A stretch of 64,000 bases of DNA from Microbulbifer elongatus (GTDB lineage: Bacteria > Pseudomonadota > Gammaproteobacteria > Pseudomonadales > Cellvibrionaceae). Shown piece after piece: positions 47,823 to 60,178 of this stretch; the first letter of the stretch is position 1, and each line of letters opens with the position of its first letter. The notes under the pieces were generated by a model. It did no database searches. It saw nothing but the letters and a program-made list of their open reading frames with translations, and was not told where the DNA came from. The stretch covers positions 186,001-250,000 of the forward strand of contig NZ_JAIVKJ010000001.1 of the NCBI RefSeq assembly GCF_020524885.1, given 5' to 3'. The position numbers and the translations under genes are program-made.

Positions 47823-48443
47823 ATGGCACGTTATATTGGACCAAAATGTAAGCTTTCCCGTCGGGAAGGTACCGATCTTCAGCTGAAAAGTGGCGTTCGC
47901 CCGCACGAGTCAAAGTGCCGCGCGGAAACCAAGCCTGGCGTTCATGGCGCCGGTCGTGGTCGCCTGTCCGACTACGGCGTTCAGCTGCGTGAAAAACAAA
48001 AAGTACGCCGTATCTACGGTGTGCTGGAAAAGCAGTTCCGCAACTACTATAAGGAAGCGGCGCGTCTGAAAGGTGCAACCGGTGAAAACCTGCTGCAACT
48101 TCTGGAAAAACGCCTGGACAACGTGGTTTACCGCATGGGCTTCGGCTCTACTCGCGCTGAAGCGCGTCAGCTGGTATCTCACAAGGCGATCCTGGTGAAT
48201 GGCGCTACCGTAAACATCCCTTCTTACTCTGTTAAAGAAGGTGACGTTATCTCCATTCGCGAGAAGTCCAAAAAGCAGATGCGTATCCAGAACTCCGTTT
48301 CCCTCGCTGCACAGCGTGGTGACGTTGAGTGGGTAGACGTGAATGCGAGCAAGCTGGAAGGTACCTTCAAGCGTGTTCCGGATCGCGTAGATCTGCCGGC
48401 AGAGATCAATGAAAACCTTATCGTGGAACTCTACTCCAAGTAA
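47823..48443 (+). CDS. rpsD: 30S ribosomal protein S4
   Basis: Primary 16S 5'-domain binder, accuracy factor and, in enterics, repressor of the alpha operon. The 206-aa protein starts [19 protein letters not shown] and has the S4 RNA-binding domain ([34 protein letters not shown], about residues 97-130). It is the candidate ligand of the hairpin at the rpsM start. Confidence 0.97.
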   Translation: MARYIGPKCKLSRREGTDLQLKSGVRPHESKCRAETKPGVHGAGRGRLSDYGVQLREKQKVRRIYGVLEKQFRNYYKEAARLKGATGENLLQLLEKRLDNVVYRMGFGSTRAEARQLVSHKAILVNGATVNIPSYSVKEGDVISIREKSKKQMRIQNSVSLAAQRGDVEWVDVNASKLEGTFKRVPDRVDLPAEINENLIVELYSK

Positions 48444-48488
48444 GGCTCTGTTCCATTTAAGGAATAAAACTGTAATACAGGTATGGCT

Positions 48489-49493
48489 ATGCAGACTGCT
48501 GTCAACGAGTTTTTGACACCTCGTCGTATTGACGTCACCGAGTACAACCAGAACCACGCTAAAGTGGTTCTGGAACCGCTGGAGCGTGGCTTTGGCCACA
48601 CTCTTGGCAACGCGCTGCGCCGCATCCTGCTGTCCTCCATGCCAGGCTGCGCCGTCACTGAAGTTGAGATCGACGGTGTTGAGCACGAGTACAGCGCAAT
48701 TGAGGGCGTGCAGGAAGACGTAATCGAAATCCTGCTCAACCTGAAGGAAATTGCGGTGGTGATGCACGGCAAGGACCAGGCAGTGCTGAGCCTGAGCAAG
48801 AAGGGCCCGGGTGCAGTGACCGCTGGCGACATTCAGGTGGATCACGACATTGAAATCGTGAACCCTGAGCACGTGATCGCCAACATCACCGGCGACGTGG
48901 AACTCAACCTGCGTCTGACCGTCGCGCGCGGCCGTGGCTACCAGCCCGCCGATGCACGTCGTGAAGACGAAGAAGAGACCCGCGCCATTGGTCGCCTGCA
49001 ACTGGACGCCTCTTTTGGCCCGGTTCGTCGCGTGTCCTACAGCGTGGAATCCGCGCGTGTAGAACAGCGCACCGACCTGGACAAACTGGTGCTGGATCTG
49101 GAGACCAACGGTACTCTGGACCCGGAAGAAGCTATCCGTCGCGCCGCCACCATTCTGCAGCAACAGCTTGCAGTATTCGTGGACCTCGAAGGCGAGAAGG
49201 ATGCCCAGCCGGAAGCGAAGGAAGAAGAAGTTGATCCGGTGCTGCTGCGCCCGGTTGACGATCTGGAGCTGACCGTGCGTTCGGCCAACTGTCTGAAAGC
49301 AGAAAACATCTACTACATCGGCGACCTGATTCAGCGTACCGAAGTAGAGCTGCTGAAGACCCCGAACCTGGGCAAGAAGTCCCTGACCGAAATCAAGGAC
49401 GTTCTGGCTTCCCGTGGTTTGTCCCTGGGTATGCGTCTCGAGAACTGGCCGCCGGCCAGCCTCAAGGGCGACAGCAAGCTGAGCTCCCTGTAA
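48489..49493 (+). CDS. rpoA: RNA polymerase subunit alpha
   Basis: Scaffold for polymerase assembly and target of activators. The 334-aa protein has the N-terminal domain ([26 protein letters not shown]) and the C-terminal UP-element/activator-binding domain ([44 protein letters not shown]). ATG 48489 is preferred because ACAGG is 7 nt upstream; ATG 48483 (two residues longer) has that box directly against it. Both give the typical [14 protein letters not shown] start. Confidence 0.97.
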   Translation: MQTAVNEFLTPRRIDVTEYNQNHAKVVLEPLERGFGHTLGNALRRILLSSMPGCAVTEVEIDGVEHEYSAIEGVQEDVIEILLNLKEIAVVMHGKDQAVLSLSKKGPGAVTAGDIQVDHDIEIVNPEHVIANITGDVELNLRLTVARGRGYQPADARREDEEETRAIGRLQLDASFGPVRRVSYSVESARVEQRTDLDKLVLDLETNGTLDPEEAIRRAATILQQQLAVFVDLEGEKDAQPEAKEEEVDPVLLRPVDDLELTVRSANCLKAENIYYIGDLIQRTEVELLKTPNLGKKSLTEIKDVLASRGLSLGMRLENWPPASLKGDSKLSSL

Positions 49494-49617
49494 AGCGTTT
49501 GTGGCGCGGGTGTGTTTGCCCGCCCGCGTGAAGAAAACCGAGTGGCGTGCGCCAACTGCTAGCGCCACTCCCAGACGACTTGCTGAGAAAGCAATCGAAG
49601 TCGTGAGGAATTGAGTT

Positions 49618-50010
49618 ATGCGTCATCGTTATAGTGGCCGTAAATTCAGTCGTACCAGCTCTCACCGCAAGGCTATGTTCAAGAACATGACTGCCTCTCT
49701 GGTAGAGCACGAACTGATCAAAACCACACTGCCGAAAGCCAAGGAGCTGCGTCGCGTTGCCGAGCCGCTGATCACCCTGGCCAAGAAGGACAGTGTTGCC
49801 AACCGCCGTCTGGCTTTCGCCCGTATCCGTGACAAGGATGCTGTGCGCAAGCTGTTCGACGAACTGGGTCCCCGTTACGAAGCCCGTCCGGGCGGATACA
49901 TCCGCATTCTGAAATGCGGTTTCCGTGCAGGCGACAAGGCTCCGATGGCCTACGTCGAGCTGGTAGATCGTCCGGTAGCGGACGAGACTGCAGAAGCTGC
50001 AGAAGCCTGA
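49618..50010 (+). CDS. rplQ: 50S ribosomal protein L17
   Basis: Last gene of the alpha operon, 130 aa, with [24 protein letters not shown] and [33 protein letters not shown]. The tail is Ala/Glu-rich. 124 bp after rpoA; GTGAGGAATTGAGTT is the ribosome site region. Confidence 0.97.
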   Translation: MRHRYSGRKFSRTSSHRKAMFKNMTASLVEHELIKTTLPKAKELRRVAEPLITLAKKDSVANRRLAFARIRDKDAVRKLFDELGPRYEARPGGYIRILKCGFRAGDKAPMAYVELVDRPVADETAEAAEA

Positions 50011-50068
50011 GGTTAACAGCCAAAGGTATTTCGGGGCCGGGGGTTAACCCTTCGGTTCCGGGCAATGG

Positions 50069-50096
50069 AAAGCCGGTCCTTGACCGGCTTTTCTTG
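50069..50096 (+). terminator. Terminator of the alpha operon
   Basis: AAAGCCGGTC (50069-50078) and GACCGGCTTT (50082-50091) form a perfect 10-bp stem with a three-base loop, then TTCTTGTTT. It lies 58 nt after rplQ. Confidence 0.85.
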
Positions 50097-50142
50097 TTTC
50101 AGTCTCGTGTATTTGAGCACTGTGTATTTGTAGGAAGTAGTG

Positions 50143-50400
50143 ATGTTCCAATCGCTGGATGATTTGCTAAAAATCCTGAATCCCCAAATCGTGGGTAGCC
50201 TGAAGCGTGCGATCGAACTGGGCAAGTGGCCGAACGGCGTTGCGCTGACGGATCAGCAGAAGTCACTGTGTGGTGAAGCCATCGCCTATTGGGAGCAGCG
50301 CCATACGGCACCCGAGTCTCGGGTTGGCTATGTGCCGCCCAAGGCTACGCCCTGTGGTGACAAGCACGAAGATGAGGCGGTAACCTGGGTCGACGGCTGA
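50143..50400 (+). CDS. YeaC-like small protein (DUF1315)
   Basis: An 85-aa protein resembling E. coli YeaC; the shared core is a helical segment with ELGKWPNGVALTDQQKSLCGEAIAYWEQRH. Function unknown in the family. ATG 50143 has AGGAAG 5 nt upstream; an in-frame GTG lies at 50140. It is a single gene after the ribosomal terminator, convergent with pxpC. No signal peptide or membrane segment. Confidence 0.8.
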   Translation: MFQSLDDLLKILNPQIVGSLKRAIELGKWPNGVALTDQQKSLCGEAIAYWEQRHTAPESRVGYVPPKATPCGDKHEDEAVTWVDG

Positions 50401-50518
50401 GGCGGTCCGCCCCCGTAACATTATCTGTCCGCGGTTCCTTTCCTGAGGTGCCACGCTACCAGGCACGGCGGCCGCTGTTTTTGGCTGCCGTATTATCTCT
50501 CCTTCCCCTGTCGTCTTG

Positions 50519-51463
50519 TCACTCGACTTCATCAGTAAACTCCGACAATTCTGTGAGCAGGCGCGACTTGTCCCGAAGAATTCGGTGAGCGGTGTCTATG
50601 TCGACGCTCTCGAAGTCAAGCCGTGAGCCCGGTGCCAGCTGCCCCAGTCGGTGCAGGTCTGCACTAATCACATGGGCAATGCGGGGATACCCGCCAATCG
50701 TCTGTCCTTCCACAAAACTGATAATGGGTTGACCATTGGGTGGCACCTGGACGGTTCCCGGACATAGCGCGGAGGATATCTGTTGAGGAATGTTCTCTAC
50801 CGGCAATGACTCACCGGCTAGGCGGATGCCCATCCGGTTGCTTTGCGGAGATACGGTAAATCCTCCCCCGTAAAATTGTTCATGTGCTGTGGTGGAGAAG
50901 TAATGCTGTTCCAGCCCCGGCACCACCCGTAGCAAGGGCCTCGCGCGATAGTCCAGCCGGTATTGTGGCGGTAGCCTGCGCGGGGGCGCTGATCGACAGG
51001 AGCGCAGTGGTATCTGGTCACCGGCCTGCAGCGGCCGCCCCTGCATACCCCCGATACCGGCTACTACATGGGTAGAGCGGCTGCCCAGAGTAGCGGTTAT
51101 GTCGATTTCCCCGGCCAGTGCGATATAGGCGCGAGCGCCAGACCTGAGTGCACCGAAACGCAGCGTGTCTCCCCGATACATTTGAATAACTTCATCGTTC
51201 GCAATCGCCCTGTCATTGTGAAATAGGGCGAAGTGGGCGCCAGTGATGGCGACGGAGAGGTCTTCGCCAAATTCGATTTCAGGACCGGTGAGTGTCACTT
51301 CGAGGCAGGGGTGTCCATCCGGGTTGCCCAGCAGTCGATTACCCAGGGCCATGGCGAAAGTATCCGCTGCGCCGCCGCTGGAGAGCCCCCAGTACAGATT
51401 GCCGGGGCGACCTGTGTCCTGGATCGTTGTCTGTAGCCCGGGTTTGAGAATGCGCAGGGTCAC
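50519..51463 (-). CDS. pxpC: 5-Oxoprolinase subunit C (biotin-dependent carboxylase-like)
   Basis: With PxpA and PxpB it hydrolyses 5-oxoproline (pyroglutamate), a damage product of glutamine, to glutamate using ATP. The 314-aa protein starts MTLRILKPGLQTTIQDTGRPG, the KipA/AHS2-domain signature, with SSGGAADTFAMALGNRLLGN and RIAHVISADLHRLGQL. The start is GTG 51463 overlapping the pxpB stop (GTGA). Last gene of the operon. Confidence 0.9.
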   Translation of the reverse strand: MTLRILKPGLQTTIQDTGRPGNLYWGLSSGGAADTFAMALGNRLLGNPDGHPCLEVTLTGPEIEFGEDLSVAITGAHFALFHNDRAIANDEVIQMYRGDTLRFGALRSGARAYIALAGEIDITATLGSRSTHVVAGIGGMQGRPLQAGDQIPLRSCRSAPPRRLPPQYRLDYRARPLLRVVPGLEQHYFSTTAHEQFYGGGFTVSPQSNRMGIRLAGESLPVENIPQQISSALCPGTVQVPPNGQPIISFVEGQTIGGYPRIAHVISADLHRLGQLAPGSRLDFESVDIDTAHRILRDKSRLLTELSEFTDEVE

Positions 51464-52254
51464 GGCTTTTTCGCCTCGCTACTTGCTTGTCTGAGCGAGA
51501 TTTGCTCCGGCGCTGAGAATGGATCGATGCCGCTGAAGTCGTTTTTGCTGATCGCGAAAAATTGGACCTGGTCCAGGGGGTGAGCGATATATGCAGGCTC
51601 CTGTTGTGGTCGAAACAGCGCCAGGGGCGTGCGGCCGATCACCTGCCAGCCGCCAGGGGTGGCCTGTGGGTAGATGCCCGTTTGGCTGCCGCCAATGCCT
51701 ACCGAGCCGGCGGGTACGCGCAATGCCGGGCGCGCTTTGCGAGGGCAATACAGTCCCTGGTCGAGACCGCCTAGATAGAGAAATCCTGGAGTAAAACCCA
51801 GCATATGCACCAGGTAGCTTGGCGCGGTGTGACGGGAGATGACCTCTTTCGGTGTGAGTCCGGTGTGCGCGCAAAGTGCTCGCATGTCCAGCGCGAAATC
51901 ATCGTGATAGCACACCGGAATTCGGATCAGGTAGCGTTCCCGTTGCGAAGGCGTATTTTGCGCCAGAGCTTTTTCGGTGATTGCCGCAAGTACTCTCCGC
52001 AGCTTTGAAACTCCCGGCGTTCCGTCACTGGCACAGGTAAGCTGCAGAGGGTTGTAGCAGACCGTAAGGCATTGATAGGCGGGCACCAGCTCGGTGACGC
52101 CGGTTATCGTATTGGCATTTATCGACTCGGCGAGGGAGATAATCGTTTCACTCAGTGCCGCGGACGGTTCTGCAAAAAAACGGATGTCCACTGCGGCATC
52201 GCCATTTGGCTGAAGTTCAAAACCGGGTTCAGCTGGCGCACGCTCTATCGCCAT
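51460..52254 (-). CDS. pxpB: 5-Oxoprolinase subunit B (KipI-like)
   Basis: Subunit of 5-oxoprolinase related to the Bacillus kinase inhibitor KipI (AHS1 domain). 264 aa from ATG 52254, with the family blocks IRIPVCYHDDFALDM, LVHMLGFTPGFLYLGGLD, PAGSVGIGGSQTGIYPQATPGGW and DQVQFFAI. It overlaps pxpA by 10 bp and pxpC by 4 bp; a longer frame to 52422 runs inside pxpA and is rejected. Confidence 0.9.
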   Translation of the reverse strand: MAIERAPAEPGFELQPNGDAAVDIRFFAEPSAALSETIISLAESINANTITGVTELVPAYQCLTVCYNPLQLTCASDGTPGVSKLRRVLAAITEKALAQNTPSQRERYLIRIPVCYHDDFALDMRALCAHTGLTPKEVISRHTAPSYLVHMLGFTPGFLYLGGLDQGLYCPRKARPALRVPAGSVGIGGSQTGIYPQATPGGWQVIGRTPLALFRPQQEPAYIAHPLDQVQFFAISKNDFSGIDPFSAPEQISLRQASSEAKKP

Positions 52255-53009
52255 ATACGGATTCCCGCACGCAACAGTGACTGCTCCAGTTTCTCGGCAA
52301 TGGATACCGCCTGCGGATTGTCGCCATGCAAGCAGATACTGTCGACCGAGAACTGCAGCGGTTTGTGTTCGACCGATGAAAATGGTTGGCCCGTGGCAAG
52401 TGCCAGTACCTGCTGCAGGCACTGCTCGAAATCCTCGATCACCGCGCCTGACATGGCGCGTGGAGAGAGCCGGTGATCATTGAGATAACGGCGATCCATG
52501 AAGCCTTCGCGCAGTACCGGGTGTCGGAATTTTTTTGCTGCGCGTTCCAGAGCTGCATTGGCGAGCGCCAGAATTGTCAGGTCGGGGAACTCTCGCGCAA
52601 TCAGTTGCACCAGATCCTCAGCCAGTTCGTCACTGGCTTCGGCGTCGTTGTACAGGGCGCCGTGCAACTTGATATGGCTGAGTGTTACCTGTTCAGTGGC
52701 TGCCAGTTTTTGAAGTGCCTGTATCTGTTCGCGAACACTGAAGAGCAGGTGATCCCGCGGGAGGTCCATTGATACCCGGCCAAAATTTTTACGGTCCGGA
52801 TAGCCCGGGTGGGCGCCTGCAGCAATTCCGGCTTCGCGCGCATTCCTCAGCGACAGCGTCATGGTGGTGGTGTCGCCCGCGTGGCCGCCACAGGCGATAT
52901 TACAGCGGGAAATAAACTGCATCAGCCGGGCGTCGTGGGCGCAATCTGCTTCACTGCTGCCTTCTCCCAGGTCGCAATTGATATCGATAGTGGTCACCGC
53001 CCATTTCAT
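52245..53009 (-). CDS. pxpA: 5-Oxoprolinase subunit A (LamB/YcsF family)
   Basis: Catalytic-domain subunit of 5-oxoprolinase. Motifs: DINCDLGEG, SRCNIACGGHAGD, GAHPGYPDRKNFGR, LSHIKLHGALYND and SICLHGDNPQAV. ATG 53009 gives 254 aa starting MKWAVTTIDINCDLGEG, close to E. coli (MKIDLNADLGEG). The frame stays open to ATG 53069 and 53033 through an 18-nt tandem repeat, so an N-terminal extension of up to 20 residues is possible. The transporter gene upstream ends at 53091, so co-transcription is clear. Confidence 0.9.
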   Translation of the reverse strand: MKWAVTTIDINCDLGEGSSEADCAHDARLMQFISRCNIACGGHAGDTTTMTLSLRNAREAGIAAGAHPGYPDRKNFGRVSMDLPRDHLLFSVREQIQALQKLAATEQVTLSHIKLHGALYNDAEASDELAEDLVQLIAREFPDLTILALANAALERAAKKFRHPVLREGFMDRRYLNDHRLSPRAMSGAVIEDFEQCLQQVLALATGQPFSSVEHKPLQFSVDSICLHGDNPQAVSIAEKLEQSLLRAGIRIWR

Positions 53010-53077
53010 ATCGCTTTCCAGTCCCTTATCCATTTCTATTCCCAAATCGATTTCAACTCCCAAATCCATTTCAATTT
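53009..53077 (-). repeat. 18-nt degenerate tandem repeat before pxpA
   Basis: On the minus strand three and a half units of about 18 nt (AAATGGATTTGGGAGTTG-like) run in frame with pxpA and would encode MDLGVE-IDLGIE-MDKGLE-SDM. Units one and three carry an ATG, and each unit has a GGGA that could serve as ribosome site, so several alternative starts are offered. Confidence 0.6.
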
Positions 53078-53090
53078 TCCGCGCGAGGGC

Positions 53091-54317
53091 TTACAGCCAG
53101 CCGAATGCGGACGCCAGGCTGCGCCCGCCCAGCGCAATGGCAATCGCCAGTACCAGTACCCCCAACAGGTTTTGCCACCAGTTATTGCGGTAGTGCCCGA
53201 GCCTGGTGGAGTTCATTGCCCACAGCAAAAAAACGGTGACAATCGGAAGCAACAGGCCGTTGGCGATCTGTGCAAACCAGATTAGCCGGATGGGGCGAAT
53301 CCCTTGTGTGGCCAAGAGTGCGCCGATCACGATGATGCTGAGCCAGATGGTGCGAAACTGAAGTGCCCTGAGATCTGCGGGTTTGCCAAGAACGCCACTC
53401 AGAGCATAGGCCGATGCCAGTGGTGCGGTAAGTGCAGAGGAAATACCGGCAGCGAACAACCCAATGCCCATACAGTAAACCGCGGCATTGCCAAATAGCG
53501 GCTGCAGGGCTTGCGCCATATCGCCGGCACTGCCGATACTCAGCTGGTGGCTGAAAAATGCTGCGGCACTGGTGGAAACGATGGCGATGGAAATCAATCC
53601 ACCCACCGGAATGGAGAGAAATATATCCCGCCGTGCAGACGGCAGCTCTTCAGGTGACTGCCATTTTTTGCTGGCGCTGGAGCTGTGTAGAAATAGGTTG
53701 TAGGGCACAACTGTGGTACCTACGAGCGCGATTACCGTGAGTGCACTACCGGTAGGCAGGGTGGGCTTCAGTAGCCCGCCAAACAATGCGGACAAGTCCG
53801 GGCGGGTAATAATGAAGGTCAGAAGAAATGCGACGCTCATCAGTGCCACCAGTGCGATCAGGGCGCGCTCGATCAGACGGTAGCTTCCGCTCCACAGCAG
53901 CGCAGCGGCGATTGCCGCAACCACCATGGGCCAGAGTGAAGCGGTGCCTGCGGTGAGGTCGGTGCCGGTGAGTAGTTTCAGGCCGAGGCTGGCGCCCGCC
54001 AGGTTGCCGCCTTCGTAGGCCGCATTGCCCACCACAATAGCGCCGATCACCAGCGCCAGGGCCGGCCAGCGCAGCAGTGGTTGGTCCAGGGACTGGCGAA
54101 TGTTTTCTCCCAGCCCAGCCCCGCTAACCACACCGAGCCGAGCGGCCATCTCCTGCAGGATGATACTCGCGAGAATCGCAAACAACAGTGCCCACAAAAG
54201 TGTGTAGCCATATTGCGCGCCAGCCAGGCTGGCGGTGATCACTGTGCCAGGACCGATAAATGCCGCGGCGACCATGGTCGCCGGGCCGATACTGAGGGAA
54301 GGTTTTATTGTTTTCAT
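53091..54317 (-). CDS. Nramp-family-like transporter, non-canonical
   Basis: A 408-aa inner-membrane protein of about eleven helices with the overall Nramp text (AAFIGPGTVITASLAGAQYGY, VVGNAAYEGGNLAGASLGL, VVPYNLFLHSSSASKKW, GLFAAGISSALTAPLA). The metal-binding motifs are changed: helix 1 has GPGT (residues 22-25) where Mn/Fe transporters have DPGN, and helix 6 has VVPYN (204-207) where they have MPH. It lies 21-81 bp upstream of pxpA (depending on start), so it may import 5-oxoproline or another substrate for that enzyme rather than Mn2+ (inference). Preceded by uvrA, 36 bp upstream. Confidence 0.82.
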   Translation of the reverse strand: MKTIKPSLSIGPATMVAAAFIGPGTVITASLAGAQYGYTLLWALLFAILASIILQEMAARLGVVSGAGLGENIRQSLDQPLLRWPALALVIGAIVVGNAAYEGGNLAGASLGLKLLTGTDLTAGTASLWPMVVAAIAAALLWSGSYRLIERALIALVALMSVAFLLTFIITRPDLSALFGGLLKPTLPTGSALTVIALVGTTVVPYNLFLHSSSASKKWQSPEELPSARRDIFLSIPVGGLISIAIVSTSAAAFFSHQLSIGSAGDMAQALQPLFGNAAVYCMGIGLFAAGISSALTAPLASAYALSGVLGKPADLRALQFRTIWLSIIVIGALLATQGIRPIRLIWFAQIANGLLLPIVTVFLLWAMNSTRLGHYRNNWWQNLLGVLVLAIAIALGGRSLASAFGWL

Positions 54318-54353
54318 TAAGTTCCCGTAGATGGATTAGCGCATGTGTTCTGG

Positions 54354-57179
<2,826 letters not shown>

Positions 57180-57242
57180 TGGGCGTCCTGTTGTGTTGCT
57201 GGCCGGGCCCTGCGTTGAACCGGGCGGGGAAAAACGGTCAAG

Positions 57243-57261
57243 TATAATCTGGCGCGCCAGT
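57243..57261 (+). promoter_or_regulatory. manC promoter -10 with adjoining palindrome
   Basis: A perfect TATAAT (57243-57248) is followed directly by the 12-bp palindrome CTGGCGCGCCAG (57250-57261), which would lie over the transcription start and could be an operator. No good -35 is found at 16-18 bp (TTGAAC is 22 bp away), so the promoter may need an activator. Confidence 0.4.
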
Positions 57262-57331
57262 GTGCGAAAATGCTGGTGCCTCCATCCGAGGGAGTAACCC
57301 GAATGAATAACGCAGTGTGGATACGGAAATC

Positions 57332-58735
57332 ATGATCCCTGTCATTCTATGTGGTGGTACCGGCTCACGCCTGTGGCCGCTGTCCCGCGAAGCTTACCCG
57401 AAACAGTTTCTGCCCCTGACCGGCAGTCAGACCATGTTGCAGGCAACCGCCCTGCGACTGGACGGTCTGGCAGATGTGCAGGCGCCAATTCTTGTCTGTA
57501 ACGAGAGCCACCGCTTTGCCGCGGCGGAACAGCTGCAGGAAGTGGACCGTGCTGCACAGTCGATCCTGCTGGAGCCTTGTGCTCGCAACACCGCGCCGGC
57601 GATTGCCCTGGCGGCCCTTGCCGCTATTGAGCACGGAGAGGATCCGCTACTGCTGGTGTTGCCTGCAGACCATGTGGTCGCGGATACCGAAGGCTTCCGC
57701 AAGGCGGTAAACGCGGCCACGAGCCTGGCGGAAAACGGCCACCTGGTGACTTTCGGCATAGTGCCAACCAGCCCGGAAACCGGCTACGGCTACATCCGCA
57801 GCGGGGATGCCGTGGCTGATGGCTGGAAGGTGGCGGAGTTTGTAGAAAAGCCGGATCTGGCGACCGCGGAGAAATACCTGGCCAGTGGCGAGTACAACTG
57901 GAACAGCGGCATGTTCCTGTTCCGCGCCTCGCGCTACCTGGAAGAGCTGGCCGAGCATCACCCGGATATGCTGGCCGCCTGCCGCGCCGCATTTTCCGGC
58001 GCCGCGCGGGACCTCGATTTCACCCGTATCGACGCCGATGCCTTCAGCCGCTGCCCGTCAGATTCTGTGGATTATGCGGTGATGGAGAAGACCGAATCTG
58101 CAGCCGTCGTGCCCATGCAGGCAGGATGGAGCGATGTGGGCTCCTGGTCTGCATTGTGGGAGCTGGCCGAGCGCGACGACAACGACAACCTGCTGCGCGG
58201 CGACGTGCTGGCTGAAGACGCCTCAGGCTGTCTGGTGCACGGCGGTGATCGCCTAGTAGGCATTCTCGGGGTGCAGGACCTTGTGATCGTGGACACCGAC
58301 GATGCGTTGATGGTCGCTGACAAGAGCCGGGTGCAGGAGGTGAAAACCCTGGTGCAGCGGCTCAAGGCCAGCGAGCGCAGTGAAGCGGAGAATCACCGCA
58401 AGGTGTTCCGCCCCTGGGGCTACTATGACTCGATTGACGCGGGCCCGCGTTTCCAGGTGAAGCGCATCGTGGTCAAACCCGGTTGTCAGCTGTCCCTGCA
58501 GATGCATCACCACCGTGCCGAGCACTGGATAGTGGTGCGGGGCACCGCCAAGGTGACCCGCGGCGACGATCAGATTCTGCTGACGGAGAATGAATCCACG
58601 TTCATCCCTCTCGGTGTCGTCCACCGTCTGGAAAATCCGGGGACCATCCCTCTTGAACTGATCGAGGTCCAGTCCGGTAGCTACCTGGGTGAAGATGACA
58701 TAGTGCGTATCGAAGACCAGTACGGCCGTAATTGA
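57332..58735 (+). CDS. manC: Mannose-1-phosphate guanylyltransferase / mannose-6-phosphate isomerase
   Basis: Bifunctional type II enzyme making GDP-mannose for exopolysaccharide or O-antigen. 467 aa: nucleotidyltransferase domain with [19 protein letters not shown] (residues 8-26) and FVEKPD, then the C-terminal cupin isomerase domain ([33 protein letters not shown]) with metal-binding histidines. ATG 57332 is preferred (MIPVILCGG); GTG 57317 would add five residues and has no ribosome site. It separates uvrA from the MFS-ssb pair that usually adjoins it. Confidence 0.94.
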   Translation: MIPVILCGGTGSRLWPLSREAYPKQFLPLTGSQTMLQATALRLDGLADVQAPILVCNESHRFAAAEQLQEVDRAAQSILLEPCARNTAPAIALAALAAIEHGEDPLLLVLPADHVVADTEGFRKAVNAATSLAENGHLVTFGIVPTSPETGYGYIRSGDAVADGWKVAEFVEKPDLATAEKYLASGEYNWNSGMFLFRASRYLEELAEHHPDMLAACRAAFSGAARDLDFTRIDADAFSRCPSDSVDYAVMEKTESAAVVPMQAGWSDVGSWSALWELAERDDNDNLLRGDVLAEDASGCLVHGGDRLVGILGVQDLVIVDTDDALMVADKSRVQEVKTLVQRLKASERSEAENHRKVFRPWGYYDSIDAGPRFQVKRIVVKPGCQLSLQMHHHRAEHWIVVRGTAKVTRGDDQILLTENESTFIPLGVVHRLENPGTIPLELIEVQSGSYLGEDDIVRIEDQYGRN

Positions 58736-58845
58736 AGCCTTTTCCACCATAGATTTGCTCTATCTTGCTGTTAGGTGACGGGGGATCAACCTCCGTTGCC
58801 TACGCTGTTACAATGCGGGCCTTTTTGCTGTGTCCGGGATGTTGA

Positions 58846-60018
58846 ATGAACCCCACTGAACGCCGCGCGCTCGCCGGCCTTGCCTCTCTCTACGTCTTCC
58901 GCATGCTGGGCCTATTTATGGTGCTGCCGGTGCTGTCACTGTACGGCGCCGAATACAGCGGCAGCACACCGGCATTGCTGGGACTGGCGCTGGGCGCCTA
59001 TGGCCTGAGCCAGGCCATTCTGCAGATTCCCATGGGCGTGTTGAGTGATCGCTGGGGGCGCAAGCCGGTTATCTTCGTGGGGCTGGCGGTGTTTGCCCTG
59101 GGCAGCGTGGTGGCTGCCACCACCGACTCCGTGTATGGGCTGATTGCGGGGCGCATTTTGCAGGGGGCCGGGGCCATTGCCGCGGCGACCATGGCACTGG
59201 CGGCGGACCTGACCCGCGACGAGAATCGCGGCAAGGCGATGGCGGTGATCGGTGCTTCAATCGGTGTCGCGTTTGTGCTGGCGGTAGTGCTGGGGCCACT
59301 GGTCGCCAGTGTTGGCGGCCTGTCGGCCATTTTCTGGCTCACCGCGTTACTGGCGCTGGTTGGGGTGCTGCTGGTCTGGCGGTTGGTGCCCACACCCGAG
59401 GAGTCTGCGCGTCGTGCACCCCAGCAAGGTGATTTTTCCCGCCTGCTCGCGCAGGGCGACGTGTGGCGCCTGGTGTGCGGTGTGTTTTTCCTGCATCTGT
59501 TGTTGACCATAATGTTTGTGCCGTTGCCACTACTGTTGGTCGACCAGCTGCACCTGGCCAGCCAAGATCACTGGAAACTCTATGGCCCGCTGATGCTTGG
59601 CGCTTTCATTTTCATGGTGCCGCTTATGCGCATGGCGGAAAAACGCCACAAGGTACCTGCGGCCATGCGTCTGGCGCTACTGGGGCTGGTTTTCGGCGGT
59701 GTCGCGTTGAAGTCTGAGGTACAGGGGGGCTGGATTCTGGTCTGCCTGGGCCTGTTCTTCCTCGCTTTCAACCTACTGGAAGCCCTGTTGCCGGCACAGC
59801 TGACCCGTATTGCGCCGCCGGAATGTCGCGGCGCGGCCAGCGGCCTCTACGCGACCATGCAGTTTCTCGGTGCCTTTGTCGGTGGCACCCTTGGCGGTGT
59901 GGTTTACGGCCAGGGCGGGGCCGGAGCGGTGGCCACATGGATGTTGGGGGTGCTGGTAATCTGGTCTCTGACCTGGTGGCAGATGCGCGCTGCGCGGATG
60001 CCGCTGACCAGTAGCTGA
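58846..60018 (+). CDS. MFS transporter
   Basis: A 390-aa major facilitator with 12 predicted helices. The loop 2-3 motif GVLSDRWGRKPVI (about residues 63-75) and the R-G-R-A-like text of the drug:proton antiporter group are present; overall it resembles YajR without the C-terminal domain. Substrate unknown. The uvrA-MFS-ssb grouping is shared with pseudomonads. The ATG at 58846 has a weak ribosome site. Confidence 0.87.
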   Translation: MNPTERRALAGLASLYVFRMLGLFMVLPVLSLYGAEYSGSTPALLGLALGAYGLSQAILQIPMGVLSDRWGRKPVIFVGLAVFALGSVVAATTDSVYGLIAGRILQGAGAIAAATMALAADLTRDENRGKAMAVIGASIGVAFVLAVVLGPLVASVGGLSAIFWLTALLALVGVLLVWRLVPTPEESARRAPQQGDFSRLLAQGDVWRLVCGVFFLHLLLTIMFVPLPLLLVDQLHLASQDHWKLYGPLMLGAFIFMVPLMRMAEKRHKVPAAMRLALLGLVFGGVALKSEVQGGWILVCLGLFFLAFNLLEALLPAQLTRIAPPECRGAASGLYATMQFLGAFVGGTLGGVVYGQGGAGAVATWMLGVLVIWSLTWWQMRAARMPLTSS

Positions 60019-60085
60019 ACTGGAGCAGTTTTACCGCATCCCCCGCGCCGGGTGGCGGTGACGCCATGTGGCGAGTGATGTATGC

Positions 60086-60105
60086 TGCTGGATATAAATA
60101 CACTG
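60086..60105 (+). promoter_or_regulatory. LexA (SOS) box-like site before ssb
   Basis: CTGGATATAAATACACTG matches the E. coli consensus CTGTATATAAAAACAGTA at 14 of 18 positions (deviating at the CAG half, which reads CAC). It lies 123 nt before ssb, where SOS control is known in other bacteria, and overlaps an A/T-rich TATAAAT that could be a -10. Confidence 0.4.
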
Positions 60106-60107
60106 TA

Positions 60108-60150
60108 GGCGGCGGTGGATTGGCTCGTTGGCCCGTCCACCGCCGCCTTT
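60108..60150 (+). terminator. Hairpin between the MFS gene and ssb
   Basis: GGCGGCGGTGGA (60108-60119) and TCCACCGCCGCC (60136-60147) form a perfect 12-bp GC-rich stem, followed by TTTCCCAATTTT. Probably the MFS terminator, though the U-run is broken; it lies after the SOS-like site and would be in the 5' leader of a transcript from there. Confidence 0.55.
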
Positions 60151-60178
60151 CCCAATTTTGAACATTTGAAGACTGAAC

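Noticed and set aside
57180..57331. SOS box for uvrA
   Set aside because: No CTG-N10-CAG or close variant was found by eye on either strand in this gap; CTGGCGCGCCAG has the wrong spacing.
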